NCBI GenBank assembly: GCA_017654935.2 | Contig: CM065682.1 | Span: forward strand, 77,886,080 to 77,950,079 | DNA: 64,000 nt | DNA from: Phymorhynchus buccinoides | Taxonomy: Eukaryota > Mollusca > Gastropoda > Neogastropoda > Raphitomidae | Direction of reading: 5' to 3' | In this document: positions 20,851 through 34,001 of the stretch, piece after piece | How positions within the stretch are numbered: the first letter of the stretch is position 1 | How the letters are laid out: each line of letters begins with the position of its first letter | Made by a program: the position numbers and the translations under genes | Notes under the pieces: model-generated | Told to the model about the DNA's origin: nothing | Database searches by the model: none | What the model saw: the letters and a program-made list of their open reading frames with translations, nothing else

Positions 20851-21030
20851 GCCCAACTAAACTTTTCACCGGAGAGGGAGGGGTCCTCCCGGACAGCGGT
20901 CCGCGCACCCGCCCACGTTCCATTTCCCCATCCCCCCCCCCCTCCCCTTCTTTTAACATACAGCACGCCCCATTCGCTAGTGCTGGCTCTTTTTTGGAGC
21001 ACCCTTTTTTAGTCCCACTCTCCCCTCCCC

Positions 21031-21970
21031 CCGAAGTAGACCCCTCGTGGCGACTACCCCCTCAACAACAACAACAACAACAGTTGCCTACAAACACATA
21101 TGCCTCTGCTGTATCAAGAAGAACAATACAGCAAGCAAAAACCCCTGCGCACACACCAATACAACCATCCACACACAACAACAACCCCACACCGAACCCC
21201 AACCAAGCCCTCCCCCCCCCACCCCCCTCCCCCCCAAATCCCCCACAGCTCGCTTCGCAGTACGCACAAGACTGTCAAGCACCATCACAAGAAGACTGCG
21301 TAGCAAAGCAAACAAAGCAAAACAACAAGCCACGCAACAAACCACCCAAACCCGCATCAATGAACTAATTACAGAGAAAATCAATCAACAAACATCATCT
21401 ATGATGGACAAACTCACCACACACTTGGATAAACTTTTTAAGGCACATACAAAGCAGTCAACTACAAGTCCTCAAACACTTTGCCAGGGCCAGAGTCACT
21501 AACAAACCAACAATTCTTTTGGAGGGACTAGCTTCCCTCCTGCCCCCTTCCTGTGACCCTTCAAACATCTCAATGGGTCCTGGCAGTAGCCTTATGCGAC
21601 TTGCCGAGCTAGCCTGTGGAAGTCCAGGGGCTAGCAGTCAAGAGGGTAAGGGTAGGATGTCGTCGCAGTCCTCCCGGAAGGCCCAACAACATAAAACGTA
21701 ACTCCCCATTTCTAATAATAGTATCACTATAGTAATAACCTCCCTTTTTGTTAGCACTATCGCAGCCCCAAATTTTAGTATCTTGCAGTGGAACTGCCGT
21801 TCCATTGCAAGAACAATAGACCATTTATTGCACTTTTTACAGACGTATAAGACCAAGTACCAAATTTTATGCCTACAATCTTTAAGTAAAAAAATTTCCG
21901 AACTTCCTAAAATACAAGGTTACCAATATCCCCCTAATGTCAGCAACGAAAATGGTAGGGTTTATACCGC
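21031..21970 (+). mobile_element. LINE fragment B2 (ORF1 C-terminus to ORF2 N-terminus)
   Basis: Begins in a C-run with VDPSWRLPPQQ (the region after the knuckles), passes through the Gln/Pro-rich part, TTHLDKLFKAHTKQS, and the C-terminal module to RMSSQSSRKAQQ (stop at 21701). ORF2 then starts (SILQWNCRSIARTIDHLLHF, LPKIQGYQYPPNVS) and breaks at about 21970. There an unrelated frame runs into the 5' UTR of copy C. B2 is an internal slice without its own ends. Confidence 0.75.
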
Positions 21971-22497
21971 ACCTGCCACACCTGCACCACTCACTTACTG
22001 GACGCCGAACCGTGAGGGTGCGAAAAGAAGAGGAGCGAAGAAAGCGAAGAAATCAACTCACAGCCAAGCCGCAAAGCCTGCCTGCCGAGTTGCACGAGAC
22101 AAAGAAAAGGAAAAGAAGAAAGAAAGCAGCTGCTACACTACACTGCTTCAACAGCGCCGTTTCAAAAGGGGGGCCACCTTATCCAAAGAGGAAGCGCTAC
22201 ACTGCCAACCACCACCACTACACCACCAAGAGGTTCCTCCCCGAGGGCCTTTTCCTCCTTGCCACAATCTAAATTTGTAAGTAAATAGAAATCTCAGGCA
22301 GACCTGAGTCCCAAATTCATTTTTGGGCCTCTCTTTCCTAACAAGCTATTAGTATAAGTGTAGTCTCTCTCAATTCGGGTTGGCACCCTTCGAAATCTTT
22401 GTGTATATATATTTTCACTAATAAACATTTTTCCCATTTTTCCTCATGATTTTTCCCATGTTTTTTGTTTATTGACTGATTACGTAAGCAAGTGAAC

Positions 22498-24558
22498 ATG
22501 AGTGAGAGTACGGAAAAAAGAGGGGGTAAGGACCCCCCGATAGCTCAGGATGACAAGGAGTCCCCCCAGTCTCCCAGCCCAAATGTCTCCCTGAACGAGC
22601 AAGACTCAGTGTTCGCGATCACACCAAAAGAGTCCACGACGGAGGGAGTTTTTGCTCTATTCACCCCTTCCCGGAAAAGACTTAGGAAGGCCGGGTCTGA
22701 ATCCAGCCCTCCCAAAAAAGATCCCAAGAAAACAAAGGAAAAGCTCACGAGTATGGAGGGGGAGGGCCCCAGCCCCCTCCCTCCCACTGCTCGCGAGCCA
22801 CACGCACATCAGGACGAAGACCAAGACAGAGTGATAACTACACCTGTCAGAATCTCGAACAGCACTGAAACACTAAACAGTGTCGACAACAAACAAACAG
22901 ATAACACTGACTCCCCATCTGCCATGTCAATTCACGATGACACACAACATCAACAAACGGCCAAACAAGCACCACCACGTTCACAGTATAGAAACAACAA
23001 CCAATCTCTACCCCCACCAACATTCGTCAAACACCCCGTTATTGTACAAGACCTGGGCACAGGGCCAGCCACCATTAGTGGTCTTGGCCCGATCTCCCAA
23101 ATGAAGCTCTGGAAGAACGCGATTGGCAACATTGTCAGCCAAAGACCCCTTGCAGGCAATCGATGGTTGATTGGGTGCCAGACTACTGAACAACAAACCC
23201 GCCTTTCAAAATTAAACGAAGTTTCCAAAATTCCCATCACATGTTCCATCCCATCAGTCACCACCGAGGGGGTCATCAAACCCATACCCCTCAGTGAGAA
23301 CGTTCAAGATCTCCTTCCATATATCTCTAATGCGCTTAAAGAACAGGGAAGGCTCAGACTCGAAAGCACTGAAAATCACCTTCAACAAACCTATTCTTCC
23401 CAAGATCACCCAAATCTCAGTCACAGAGTACATCGTACACCCCTTTGTGGCCCCTGTCAGGAGGTGCAGAAAGTGTGCACGGCTTGGTCATAACATCGAC
23501 CAATGCCGTGCAACGAAACACATTTGCACCAAGTGCGCCGGGCCCGGCCACGCAGCCAAAGACTGCGTGGCCCCCATGGCCAAGTGCGTGAACTGCGGGG
23601 GCCCACACTCGGCAGCCTACAATGGCTGCCCCCAATACCAAATCAGACTTCAAGCCAACAAAATTAGAGCCGAGGCCTTCATCACCTACGCTGAAGCCAT
23701 ACGTAGGGCCAAATTGGCCCTCGAAACTGAAAAACAACACAAACAACTCCACCAAGCCCCCCCCCCCTCCCCTCCCCCTGATGTAGACCCGTCATGGTGT
23801 CTACCCCCACAACATCAACAACAACAACAGCCAACGACAAACACATATGCACATGCTGCAGCAAGAAAAACATCACAACAAACAAACATCCTTGTTCACC
23901 CACAAAACCAGCCAAACACACACAACAACAACCCCACACCGAACCCCAATCAAGTCCCCCCCCCCCCTCCCTTCCGGCCCAAAATCTCCCACTGTACGCT
24001 ATTCAGTCCGCACCAGACTCTCCAGCACCATCACTAGAAGCCTTCGAAGAAAAGCAAACAAAGCTAAGTTACAAGCCTCACAACAAGCCAACAAAAATCA
24101 CATCGACGACATCATTACAGACAAAATCAATCAACAAACAGCCACCATGATGGACAAACTCACCACACACATGGACAAACTATTTAAGTCCCACACAAAA
24201 CAAACAAACATCACTTCATCACCCGAAACATCAAGATCCCCCCCACCCCCAGTGCCCCATCTTCCCCACCCCCAACACACAACAAAGCTCTGACAAATCA
24301 ACTGCCGAAACCTTCATGATAGAGGTATTAAAACACTTTGCCAGGGCCAGAACTACAAATAAACCTAAAATGCTCCTGGAGGGACTAGCTTCCCTCCTCC
24401 CACCTACCTGTGACCCATCTACAATCAACATGGGCCCAGAAAGTAACCTTATGAGGTTGGCCGAACTTGCCTGCGGAATTCCCGGGTCAGTAGGCCACGA
24501 GGGGAAGGGCAGGATGTCTTCTCAGTCCTCCCGTAAATCACAACACCAAAAAGTATAA
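22498..24558 (+). pseudogene. LINE copy C ORF1
   Basis: Starts MSESTEKRGGKDPP and is open through the Ser/Pro region and RRM-like domain (KHPVIVQDLGTGPATISG, RWLIGCQTTEQQ) to about 23325, where a deletion shifts the frame. The next frame holds CRKCARLGHNIDQC, CTKCAGPGHAAKDC and CVNCGGPHSAAYNGC, then the Gln/Pro-rich part to about 23990. A further shift (C-run) leads to VRTRLSSTITRSLRRKANKA and MDKLTTHMDKLFKSH. The C-terminal module is open in the frame 24316-24558 and ends SQSSRKSQHQKV. Three frame breaks make it non-functional as read. Confidence 0.85.
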
Positions 24559-24609
24559 CCTGCACCCTAATAATAGTATCTGCATAGGAGTAACCCCCCT
24601 TTTTTTGTC

Positions 24610-27600
24610 ACCGGCGCGGTCCTAAAATACAGTATCTTGCAATGGAACTGTCGTTCCATTGCAAGAACCATTGATCATTTATTACATTTTCTTCAGTCCA
24701 ATAATACTAAATATCAAATTCTATGTTTAGTCATTAAGTACAACATTTTCCGACCTTCCAAACATACAAGGCTACCAATACCCCCCTAACGTAAGCAATG
24801 AAATAGGTAGGGTCTACACTGCTACATATATTAGTTTGAATACCAAATACCTTTCAGTTCCCTCCCCATTAGTCACCAACAACGATACTATTTACTCAAA
24901 CACAATTCAAACGAAAATCAATGGCACCACAACAAATTTTCTAAATATTTATTTTCCGAAAGGCTATAATGCCAATACCACTCGTGACACTCGTCTCCTG
25001 GGTGGTGGTGGGGGATTTTAATGCCCACCACCCCGCCTGGGAGGCCTTCAATTCCAGCCCCGATCCTGGAGGCATAAAACTCTTTAATGAAATTAATGAC
25101 TCCGACTTAGTATTACTAAACGATGGCTCTGCAACCAGATTCCCAGACAGCACCAAACAGACACCAACCGCTATTGATCTGTCCCTTGTTTCTCCTAACT
25201 TCGTAGTCAGTCACGAGTGGTATCCCTTTTCCGATACTTTATTTTCTGACCATAAACCCATTTCTATCGAATTCAACGTCCCTCATGAAGAAATAAATAA
25301 TACACAAAAACAACAGCCCAAATACAATTTTGATAAAGCCAATTGGCACCTATTCCGATCCCTCCTTAACAAATTTAAAGTCAACAATATTTCACACAAT
25401 AATTTAGAAATTTATTACGATAACATTAGAAAAACAATCCTACAAGCTTGCGAGAAGTCGATCCCTGTCCTTCCCCAGTTTGACAATAGTAAACCTAGGG
25501 CGAAGCCGTGGTGGAACGATAAAGTAAAACAGTCAGTGCAGGCCAAAAAGAAGGCCTGCAACCGTTTTGACCTGCACCCCACCCCCCCCAACCATATTCT
25601 AAAGATTGAAGCCGAAACCTACTGCAATGATATAATTAATGAATCAAAAAGGGAATATTTTAACAATAACAACGAAGACATAATTAATTACAAAGACCTT
25701 AGTAAAGCTTGGAAAAAGCTCAGGAAAATTAACCCGAGAACTACGGTATGGGAGCCCAGAGTCCTCAAAAACAACAAACTCACAACTAACAACTTTGACA
25801 CGGCCAACACCTTAGCGGAAACATTCGCTCAAGCAAGCCAGACTCAATACCTCCCTACTAAAGAAAAAATTAAGCGTTTAAGTAACCCCCACCACATAAA
25901 ATCGGATGATAACTCGCACTACATTAACGCCCCTCTTAAAATTACCGAGGTTGCTGCATCCATTAATTTAATTAAAAAAACCACTAAAGCTACAGGAGAA
26001 GATCCTATCTCCTATAAACTAATAAAAGAACTCCCCCAATCTTTTCATAACATCTTACATGATTTCTATTCCAAGTGTTGGGAGGGGGGAACCGTTCCTC
26101 AAGCGTGGAAGGAGGCACAGGTAATAGGGATCCTGAAGCCAGGAAAACCGGCCAGGGATCCCAAAAACTACCGCCCCATCTCCCTCACCCCACACTTGGG
26201 CAAAATTTACGAGCGTATCGTAAAATATAGATTGGAATATTTTCTAGATAAAAACAACATCATCCCTAAATTTCAAGCAGGGTTCCGTGCACATAGAAAC
26301 TGCATGGAACAAGTCGTCAGACTTACCTCCCATGTCAGACGCTCTTTTGCACGTCGCAGAAAAGTCCTGGCCACCTTTTTCGACATAAAATGGGCCTACG
26401 ACTCAGTCTGGCATGGGAGACTCCTTGATAAACTCAGCAGCCTCGGCATAGAGGGCAACACATTTAATTTTATTCTTTCATTCCTACACAACCGCAGTTT
26501 AACCCTCTTGTGCCTGACGCTCTGTGCTCTCAATCACCTCTGAAATCCTAACCCAAGGGACGTCACTCCGTACAAAAGGGGGGGTAGCGTCAGAAAAATA
26601 ATAAAATAAAATATACCCTACCAGATTTTGTGTTTTGTTTTGTTTTGAATGTGTTGCCGAGATGTCTGTCTGATATGCAAAATGAATTTCAAGATGTTAT
26701 GGGGATGCATGGCTCCACAAAAAAAATCAAATTGCCAAAGTGTAGTCGCAAACTGCATTCACTAGTCATTCACTGCCTACTTTTGCAGACTGTTGAAGCC
26801 TAACTCGCCCTAACTTGGGCTAAGACGACTGAAATGGAAATGTAGATCAAAATCATTCACTTACCCTTTCACTTCACGATCTTATAATTCCTATCTTTCA
26901 CAAAAAAAAGAATTTTCATCGCTGTCATCACTCGGTGGATGCAATAACGACTCGTCATCCATGATGTAAAAGTCGGGAAAATGCCGATGTCAGTAACACG
27001 ACTTCAAAAATTCGCATCGATCGAACAAACACAAGCTCGCCGCCGAAATAGGTCAGAATACACTCCTTACTCATCACTTCGCGATCTTATAAGTCCCATC
27101 TTTCACAAAAATAGGACTATTCATTGCTTTCCTTAGTCAATGGACGCCATAACTGTTCGTCATCCATATTGGAAAAATCGCGAAAATGCCGAAGTCGGTC
27201 ACTAATTTTCAAAAATTCATATCTTTCAAACCAATCGGCCTAGAAGCCATTGCAAGCAACAGGACGGAAGTGTAATCCATAGCGAAAGCGAGGCTGAAGC
27301 GCTCACGTGACTGCCATGTGATAGAAACAAAATGGAAGCGCCCTAACCGGCCACGTGGAATCCGTACGTTCCCGAACGTTCTAGACGTTTCCGATCCGAT
27401 TTTTTTTTGAACGTTCACGACCGTTCACCGCACAAGAGAGTTAAGAGTAAAAGTAGGTCAATCCCTGTCCTTGTCTCACCATCTTGACATGGGAGTGCCC
27501 CAGGGCAGCATCATAGCTCCTACATTATTTAATATTATGGTCCACGACATTTACAAATTAAAACTTGATAACTGTAAGATATCTATGTACGCGGACGACA

Positions 27601-29290
27601 TCGCCATCTGGTCCATTAACACCCCCCCTGGAAATTATTACAGTTTAGACCCCTTCCTCCTAACTCACCAAACCAATACAAACAAAATCACAGAATATTT
27701 ACACAGTAATGGATTCACTGTTGCCCCCCAGAAATGTGAATTCATAGTTTTTTCAACAAAAAAGACCGATGACTTCACTCTCAAAATCGATAATGTTATT
27801 AAAACTTCTGCACAATCCGTTAAATTTGTTGGAGTCATTCTAACACACAACTTATCCTGGAACGACCACATCAAATACTTAACGCAGAAAGCTCATAACT
27901 TTATAAAAATCATTTCAAGCCAATCATGGGCAAAAGATCCCAAATTTCTAACATACCTAGTACGAGCACTGATAAGAAGCAGACTCACATATGGCATGGA
28001 AGCCTTTTATACCCTGTCACAACAAAATATTAATTCCCTCCAACGTCTAGAACTTAAAGCATTAAAAACTGCCCTGGGCCTCCCAAAGTTTGCAATTACA
28101 TCCCTCATATACCGAGACATTGACTGGATCCCCCTTCCACATCTAATAAAATTTAATTGTGCCTCATTTTTAGTCAGATTGTACGCCACCAACAATTTTA
28201 CTGAAGATGAACTCATGACATCCTTTTCAGACCCCTACTTCGCCACATCTAAAAAACATAAAAAATTCATTAACATTTACGATTTTGTCAGAGATCTAAT
28301 GACCGAGGCAGAAGTATCGTTTGATAATATCGCAGCCTTTCCCCAACACAGACCCCCCCAGTGGGATTGGGATCCACCAGACATAAATCTACATCTCCTT
28401 TATAATAAAGAAAACGACATTAACTACCTCACAATTGCAGCCAAAGAAAAAATATACAATCTAAGCCACTACCTATCAATTTACACAGACAGTTCCCTGT
28501 TAAACAACCACAAAATAGGTTGCGCCTTCCATATTCCAAATCTAAAAATTTCAAAATCCTTCCAACTCAATCACAACATTTCCATTTTCTCTGCCAAGCT
28601 CTGGGCCATATTAGAAGCCCTGGCATTCATTAACAACCTCCCTATCTCACCATATCAGAGTTATTTTTTCAGACTCACTCTCATCCATTAAAGCCCTACA
28701 AGGCTCCAACCATAACAGAGCAGAAATAAAATACGAAATTAAAAACCTTATACATCAACTTAATATCAGAGGAACAAAAGTTCTTCTCCCACTGCGGCCT
28801 GACAGGTAACGAATTGGCAGACAAGGACGCTAAGGCAGCCGCATCGGGCCAGTCGGGTAACCCTACTAATATTAAACTCTCAGTAGGTGAAACAAAAAAC
28901 CTGCTGAGAAAATCAATTAACCAGGAGTGGGCCAAAGAATTGGAAATCTATGCCAAGACCCACTCCTGGGACCATAAAATAGTTCAAGGGGGACTGTTCC
29001 TTCCCATCCCACCCAAAACACTATCTCTACTTTTCCGTCTAAGAACTGGGTCCTACTACTGTAAATACAAAAAACTTCTCTGTAACTGCAATAAAGTATT
29101 GGACCTAGACCATCTGTTCACTCCCTGTAACTTTATCCAAAATCAATTCTTAACTTTTTTTGACAAATTAATAAAAACAAACACCCCCTTTACCCAAACC
29201 TCAATCCTAACTTACGGCCCACAGGAATGGTCCCCCTTGGTCTGGCTTGCGGAGGCAATTAGAAACTCCTCCTTCAAACAACAATTCTAA
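24610..29290 (+). pseudogene. LINE copy C ORF2, split by a piggyBac-like insertion
   Basis: The N-terminal endonuclease (SILQWNCRSIARTIDHLLHF) breaks at about 24725; a second piece shows NGTTTNFLNIYFPKGYNA. The long frame 24969-26500 has VVGDFNAHHPAWE, SDHKPISIEF, the thumb-to-finger region and RT motif A as DIKWAYDSV (W where A and D have G). After the insertion the frame resumes with MGVPQGSIIAPTLFN, YADDIAIW and FVGVIL. RNase H reads YTDSSLL and SAKLWAI: the catalytic Glu is Lys. A deletion near 28785 removes WIPSH; the C-terminus is open in 28814-29290 with the C.....C.C motif. Confidence 0.85.
26503..27440. mobile_element. 938-bp piggyBac-like MITE in LINE copy C
   Basis: TTAA lies on both sides (26499-26502 and 27441-27444). 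The ends are CCCTCTTGTGC on the left and GCACAAGAGAG on the right, inverted over 11 bp with one mismatch. TTAA duplication is the hallmark of piggyBac transposition. Inside are repeats of ACTTCGCGATCTTATAA-type words and no transposase frame. The insertion separates ...FLHNRSL from RVKVGQSLSLSHHLDMG within RT, so it postdates copy C. Confidence 0.85.
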
Positions 29291-31330
29291 CTAAATTCAG
29301 ACAAATTATTATATCAGCCCTTACACAAGCCTTTCACCGGAGAGGGAGGGGTCCCCCCGGACAGCGGTCCGCGCACCTGTCCACACTCCATACTGTCCAC
29401 ACTCCCCCCCCCTTTTTAACACACGGCACGTCTCGATACTAGTGCTGACTCTTTTTGAGTACCTCTTTTTTACGCCCTCTCCCCCGTGGATGGGTGCGTG
29501 GTCCGAACTCCGGGGGGGCGCCTTCGTAGCCGTCACGCCACAGCGTCGCGCCTCGGCGCCTGGGGTCCCCCCGCATTCGTGCAGGACCTCTGCACACGGC
29601 GCCTCCCCTCTGTTTGGGGCAGGGAGGAGGGGTCCCTCTCCCTCCCTCCCCCTGCCCCAACCATGGGAGAATCGTTAACCTCCCTCTCCACTCTATCCCA
29701 CTCTACACCTTGTCTGGGCTCCCATATTAAACCAGCTAAATAGTACCAATATAATAGTGTGCCCGTCTGTTAGACAGCGAGGGCGGGGTGGATTTTGTGC
29801 CCCCCCCCCCCCCCCCGGGACTCTTCATTCGGGCATACGAACAAGCTAAATTAAATTTACTATTCTCGGACTCATCCAACTTATATAATTAACAACTTAT
29901 TTTTGCCCTATATAATACCACTGTACAGCTTTGCACGGGGAAGCCCCAAACATTTCATTGGCCCTGGCAAACCCAATTGAGAAATTCAAGCTGCGTGGTA
30001 GAGACCTTTGCAAACAGCGAATATTCGCACATCATTACAACTTTTCACCCCCTTAGGGTCCCCCCACCTATTATGAGGACCCACCCTCACACACAGTACC
30101 ACGGCCACCGATTGCCAGCCGGGTCTCACAAAACATACACCTTTTAATTATAACATAACTTTTAATATTAAAATATTTTACCCCAACAACAAACATTAGT
30201 ACCCCCTGACCCCCCAAGAACCTACCCCATAATTATACATTTTATAATTTTACAAACCATTTTACATAACTTGCCAGCCCCACCAGCGTATCAAATTTTT
30301 TACACTTTTTTATTGGAACGACCTTACTTTTTAACTAGGTCACAGAATGGCTGGGTGGTCTCCCCTTCTAGCTGCGAGTCTGTCGCAAAAAACAGAGGTA
30401 GGAAGAAATGAAAGAAAGTATGAATGTCAAAATAATAATTAAGCATTATCGTCTTACCCCCACGCTCTGGGAACCTGTTTCTTTCCTTTATTTTCTTCTT
30501 CTCTCTTCGTTGAGCAGATCTCCCCCTTGTTGGGGTGGGCCCACGGGAGGGTGCTGACGCAGGGATGGCCTGCGTATCGCTCCTCTCGTTCACCCTGCCC
30601 CCACACTGTGTGCTGAGATCCTCCGAACCCCCCCCCCCCCCCCCCCTACCCTTCTGTTGTTCCCAGAGCAGGATGTAAATATAAATATAAACATAAAAAT
30701 AACCTTATTTCTCTTAATATTTTAAAAGCCAACTATCCACGATGTATATATTTCCCCCTGCTCTACTCCCCAGGGAAGTCCCAGGGGAGAGAGTTCTCTC
30801 CCATGGTCGGATATTTTTAACTATTTTATAAAATAGGGCCTTTGCCCCGTGATCTGAACTCAGACCACAAATTTTGTAAATAAATTAAATAAATATTTGT
30901 AAATAAAATCCTTTTAAGATAAATATGGGCCACCTTAGGCTTTTAATAATAAAATAAAGATTTTCGGATATTAAAACCCGTAGCCTTGAATTTTAATCTA
31001 AATGGATTGTTTCGGTTGGACCAGACGAACTATATGAATTTTATATAACATTTTACATAAACTAGAATTTTTTACCACGAACCTCGGTTCCCAATTCTTC
31101 TTAACCCGAACTTCGGTTCCCTATCTCTTTAAATAGTTAACTTTAACTTGCCAGCTAAGAAGAACAAACCCTCTACATTATATGTTTGTCCATGTTTTGT
31201 CTATATCTGTCCTGTGATGTTTTACCTTTTATTTTACCCATACCCTACTAATAGTAATACACATGTCCCATATGTGCCTTCCTGGGTCGAGAGGACGTAA
31301 AACGCCAAAATTCTTCTTCTATTTTATTTT
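29291..31330 (+). mobile_element. LINE copy C 3' UTR
   Basis: Shares with copy A the GGAGGGGTCCCCCCGGACAG block, CACGCCACAGCGTCGCGCC, GCCCTGGCAAA and TGTCCTGTGATGTTTTA. It ends CCCATATGTGCCTTCCTGGG, then TCGAGAGGACGTAAAACGCC. C-runs at about 29800-29816 and 30629-30647 vary in length between copies. Confidence 0.75.
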
Positions 31331-31838
31331 TATCAGATCAGTCAGAATCACTCACTGTCTAGCCGTCGAAGCGTGCACTTCGACAAAGAAAGCTGCTGAG
31401 CGAAATTCAAAGCGACACCAAGACTTCGCGTCGAGGCCAAAGAAGAAAAGAAGAGAAGACAAGCAAAGAAAGAGCGAGCAGCTTCCACTAGGCTTAGGCC
31501 TACTGTCTCGCTCTACACATCTCATCGCTGCGCAGGGTGCCAGCAAAGCCAAAACAAGCGAGAAATCCACACCACCACCCTCACCTCTACGCCAACCAAG
31601 AGGCACCTCCCTGAGGGCCCTTTCCTCCTGCCGTTCAAAAAGTTAAGTAACCCTAGGGCCTCCCCTATCACAACCGCTACTAGCATTGTGTTGTTTCTCT
31701 CTTCCCGGGTTGGCACCCTTCAGACATCTTTGTGCATATTTTTTCTAACAATCTTTTTTCCGCAATCCTTTTATTATTTTTCCCATGTTTTTTGTTTCTT
31801 GTTTTTTGAACATAGTTACGAAAGCGTGAGTCCGAGAA

Positions 31839-33950
31839 ATGAGCAAAAGTAGAAAGATAGGGGGGGGGGGGGGGGGGGGGGACCCCCCCGATCCTCAAGC
31901 AGATAGGGAGTCCCCCCAGTCACCCAGCCCGAACAAGGACCCCCAAAACACGGAAATTTACGTGGACGAGATAGAGATCTCTTTCGACACCCCCAAGGGA
32001 TCAGCCAGTGATGACGTGTTCACTCTTCACCCCCACCAGAAAACGACTCAGGAGGGCTGGATCTGAGTCCAGTCCACCGAAAGTCGATCCGAAGAAGACA
32101 AGAGAAGAGCTCGGGGTCATGGAAGGTGAGGGCGCTTGCTCTCTCCCCTCCACTGACCACGTACCACAAGCAGTTCAAGAAGGGGAACCTGGCAGCGAGG
32201 TCGTGACCCTGGTCACGACCCCTGTCAGGCGATCCGACAGTATAGACACTGTTCACAGTGCCACCAACAACCAACCTACAGACATTACTGATTCGGATTC
32301 AATGAAGTCCCACATCAACAATGACAACACACAAAACCCACAGTTCGCGAAAAAAACACAAAACAGGACATACAGAAATCAAAACCAACCACAGCCCCCA
32401 CCTACCTTCGTGAAGTACCCAGTTATCGTTCAGGACCTGGGTACGGGCCCGGCAACTATCAGTGGCCTAGGACCACTGTCGCAAATGAAAATGTGGACAA
32501 ACACCATCGGCATCATCCTAAGTCAGAGACCCTTGGCGGGCAATCGGTGGTTGATTGGCTGCCAATCAACCGATCAACAAAACAGACTGGCCAAATTACA
32601 AGAAATAGCCAAAATACCAATTAAGTGCATCATTCCATCAGCTACCACCGAGGGGGTTATCAAACCAATACCCCTCGGTGAGAACATACAAGAACTGCTT
32701 CCATACATCCCTGACGCAAAATCCATCATGCGGCTCAAAAACAGGGATAGTTCCGATTCAAAAGCTTTAAAGATTACCTTTGACAAACCTATCCTCCCCC
32801 AAATCACACAAATATCTGTCACAGAATACATAGTGCATCCTTTCGTGGCCCCTGTCAGGAGGTGCAGAAAGTGCGCACGGCTTGGCCACAACATGGACCA
32901 ATGCCGTGCCTCAAAGCACGTCTGCATCAAGTGCGCCGGGCCCGGCCACGCAGCTAAAGACTGCGTGGCTACCATGGCCAAGTGCGTGAACTGCGGGGGC
33001 CCACACTCGGCAGCCTACAACGGCTGCCCCCAATATCAAATAAGACTACAAGCCAATAAAATCAGAGCTGAGGTCTTTATCACCTACGCACAAGCCATAC
33101 GTAGGGCCAAACTGGCCCTAGAAACAGACAAACAACTGAAACAACTCCACCAAGTCCCCCCCTCCCCCCCCCCCTGAAGTAGACCCTTCATGGCGCCTAC
33201 CCCCACAACAACAACAACAACAACAGCCGACAACAAAACACATATGCACACGCTGCATCAAGAAAACCACCACAGCAAACAAACATCTTGGTCCACCCAC
33301 AAAATCGACCAACCACACACGACAACAACTCCACACCGAACCCCAACCAAGTCCCCCCCCCCCCCCCCCCTCCCTTCCGGCCCAAAATCTCCCTCAGTAC
33401 GATACCCAGTCCGCACTAGACTCTCTAGCACAATCACAAGAACTCTTCGTAAAAAAAAGCAAACAAAGTAAAGCTCCACGCCACACAACAAGCCAACAAA
33501 AACCAAATTACAGAAAAAATCAATCAACAAACAGCCACGATGATGGACAAATTAACAACACACATGGACAAACTATTCAAGTCCCACACAAAGCAGACAA
33601 ACATCACTCCACAACCGAAACCTTCAGAACCCCCTCACTCCCAGTGCCCCATCTTTCCCACCCCCAACACCCAACAAACCCCTGACAAATCCACAGCCGA
33701 AGTCTTCATGACTGAGGTTCTTAAACACTTTGCCAGGGCCAGAACCACCAACAAACCTAGAATGCTCTTGGAGGGACTAGCTTCCCTCCTCCCACCTACC
33801 TGTAACCCCTCCACAATTAACATGGGCCCCGAAAGTAACCTCATGAGGTTGGCCGAACTGGCCTGCGGAATTCCCGGGTCAGTAGGTCACGAGGGGAAGG
33901 GCAGGATGTCTTCGCAGTCCTCTCGGAAATCGCAGCACCAAAAAGTATAA
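31839..33950 (+). pseudogene. LINE copy D ORF1
   Basis: ATG at 31839 begins MSKSRKIGGGGGGGDPP; its G-run is unusually long (about 22 G). The frame breaks at about 32020 and resumes with FTPTRKRLRRAGSESSPP. The RRM-like domain (KYPVIVQDLGTGPATISG) and CRKCARLGHNMDQC, CIKCAGPGHAAKDC and CVNCGGPHSAAYNGC (about 32863-33025) are intact to a C-run stop at 33177. Shifted frames carry the Gln/Pro part and VRTRLSSTITRTLRKK. MMDKLTTHMDKLFKSH and the C-terminal module are open in the frame 33540-33950. Four pieces in all. Confidence 0.85.
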
Positions 33951-34001
33951 CCTACATTCTAATAGTATCTGTACAGGAGTAACCCCCCTTTTCTTAGTTA
34001 C

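Larger units (their letters stand above)
18127..21030 (+). mobile_element. LINE array copy B, internally deleted
   Basis: A doubled 5' UTR, a nearly complete ORF1, about 150 bp of ORF2, then a piece of 3' UTR. ORF2 after LCLQSLSTKL is replaced at about 20845 by the 3' UTR (CACCGGAGAGGGAGGGGTCC). The 3' UTR ends in a C-run near 21030, where a second ORF1 fragment (copy B2) begins. Most of ORF2 is gone, so copy B could only move in trans. Confidence 0.75.
21971..31330 (+). mobile_element. LINE array copy C
   Basis: 5' UTR (to 22497), ORF1, ORF2 interrupted by a piggyBac-like element, and a roughly 2.04-kb 3' UTR. The 3' end (TATTTTATTTTTAT at about 31330) passes directly into the 5' UTR of copy D. 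It is the longest copy, and the only one with a complete 3' UTR besides A. Confidence 0.85.

Noticed and set aside
20577..21002. - strand frames over LINE ORF1/ORF2 (for example Gly-rich frame at 20714-20959)
   Set aside because: Shadows of the LINE coding strand and C-runs; not conserved between copies.
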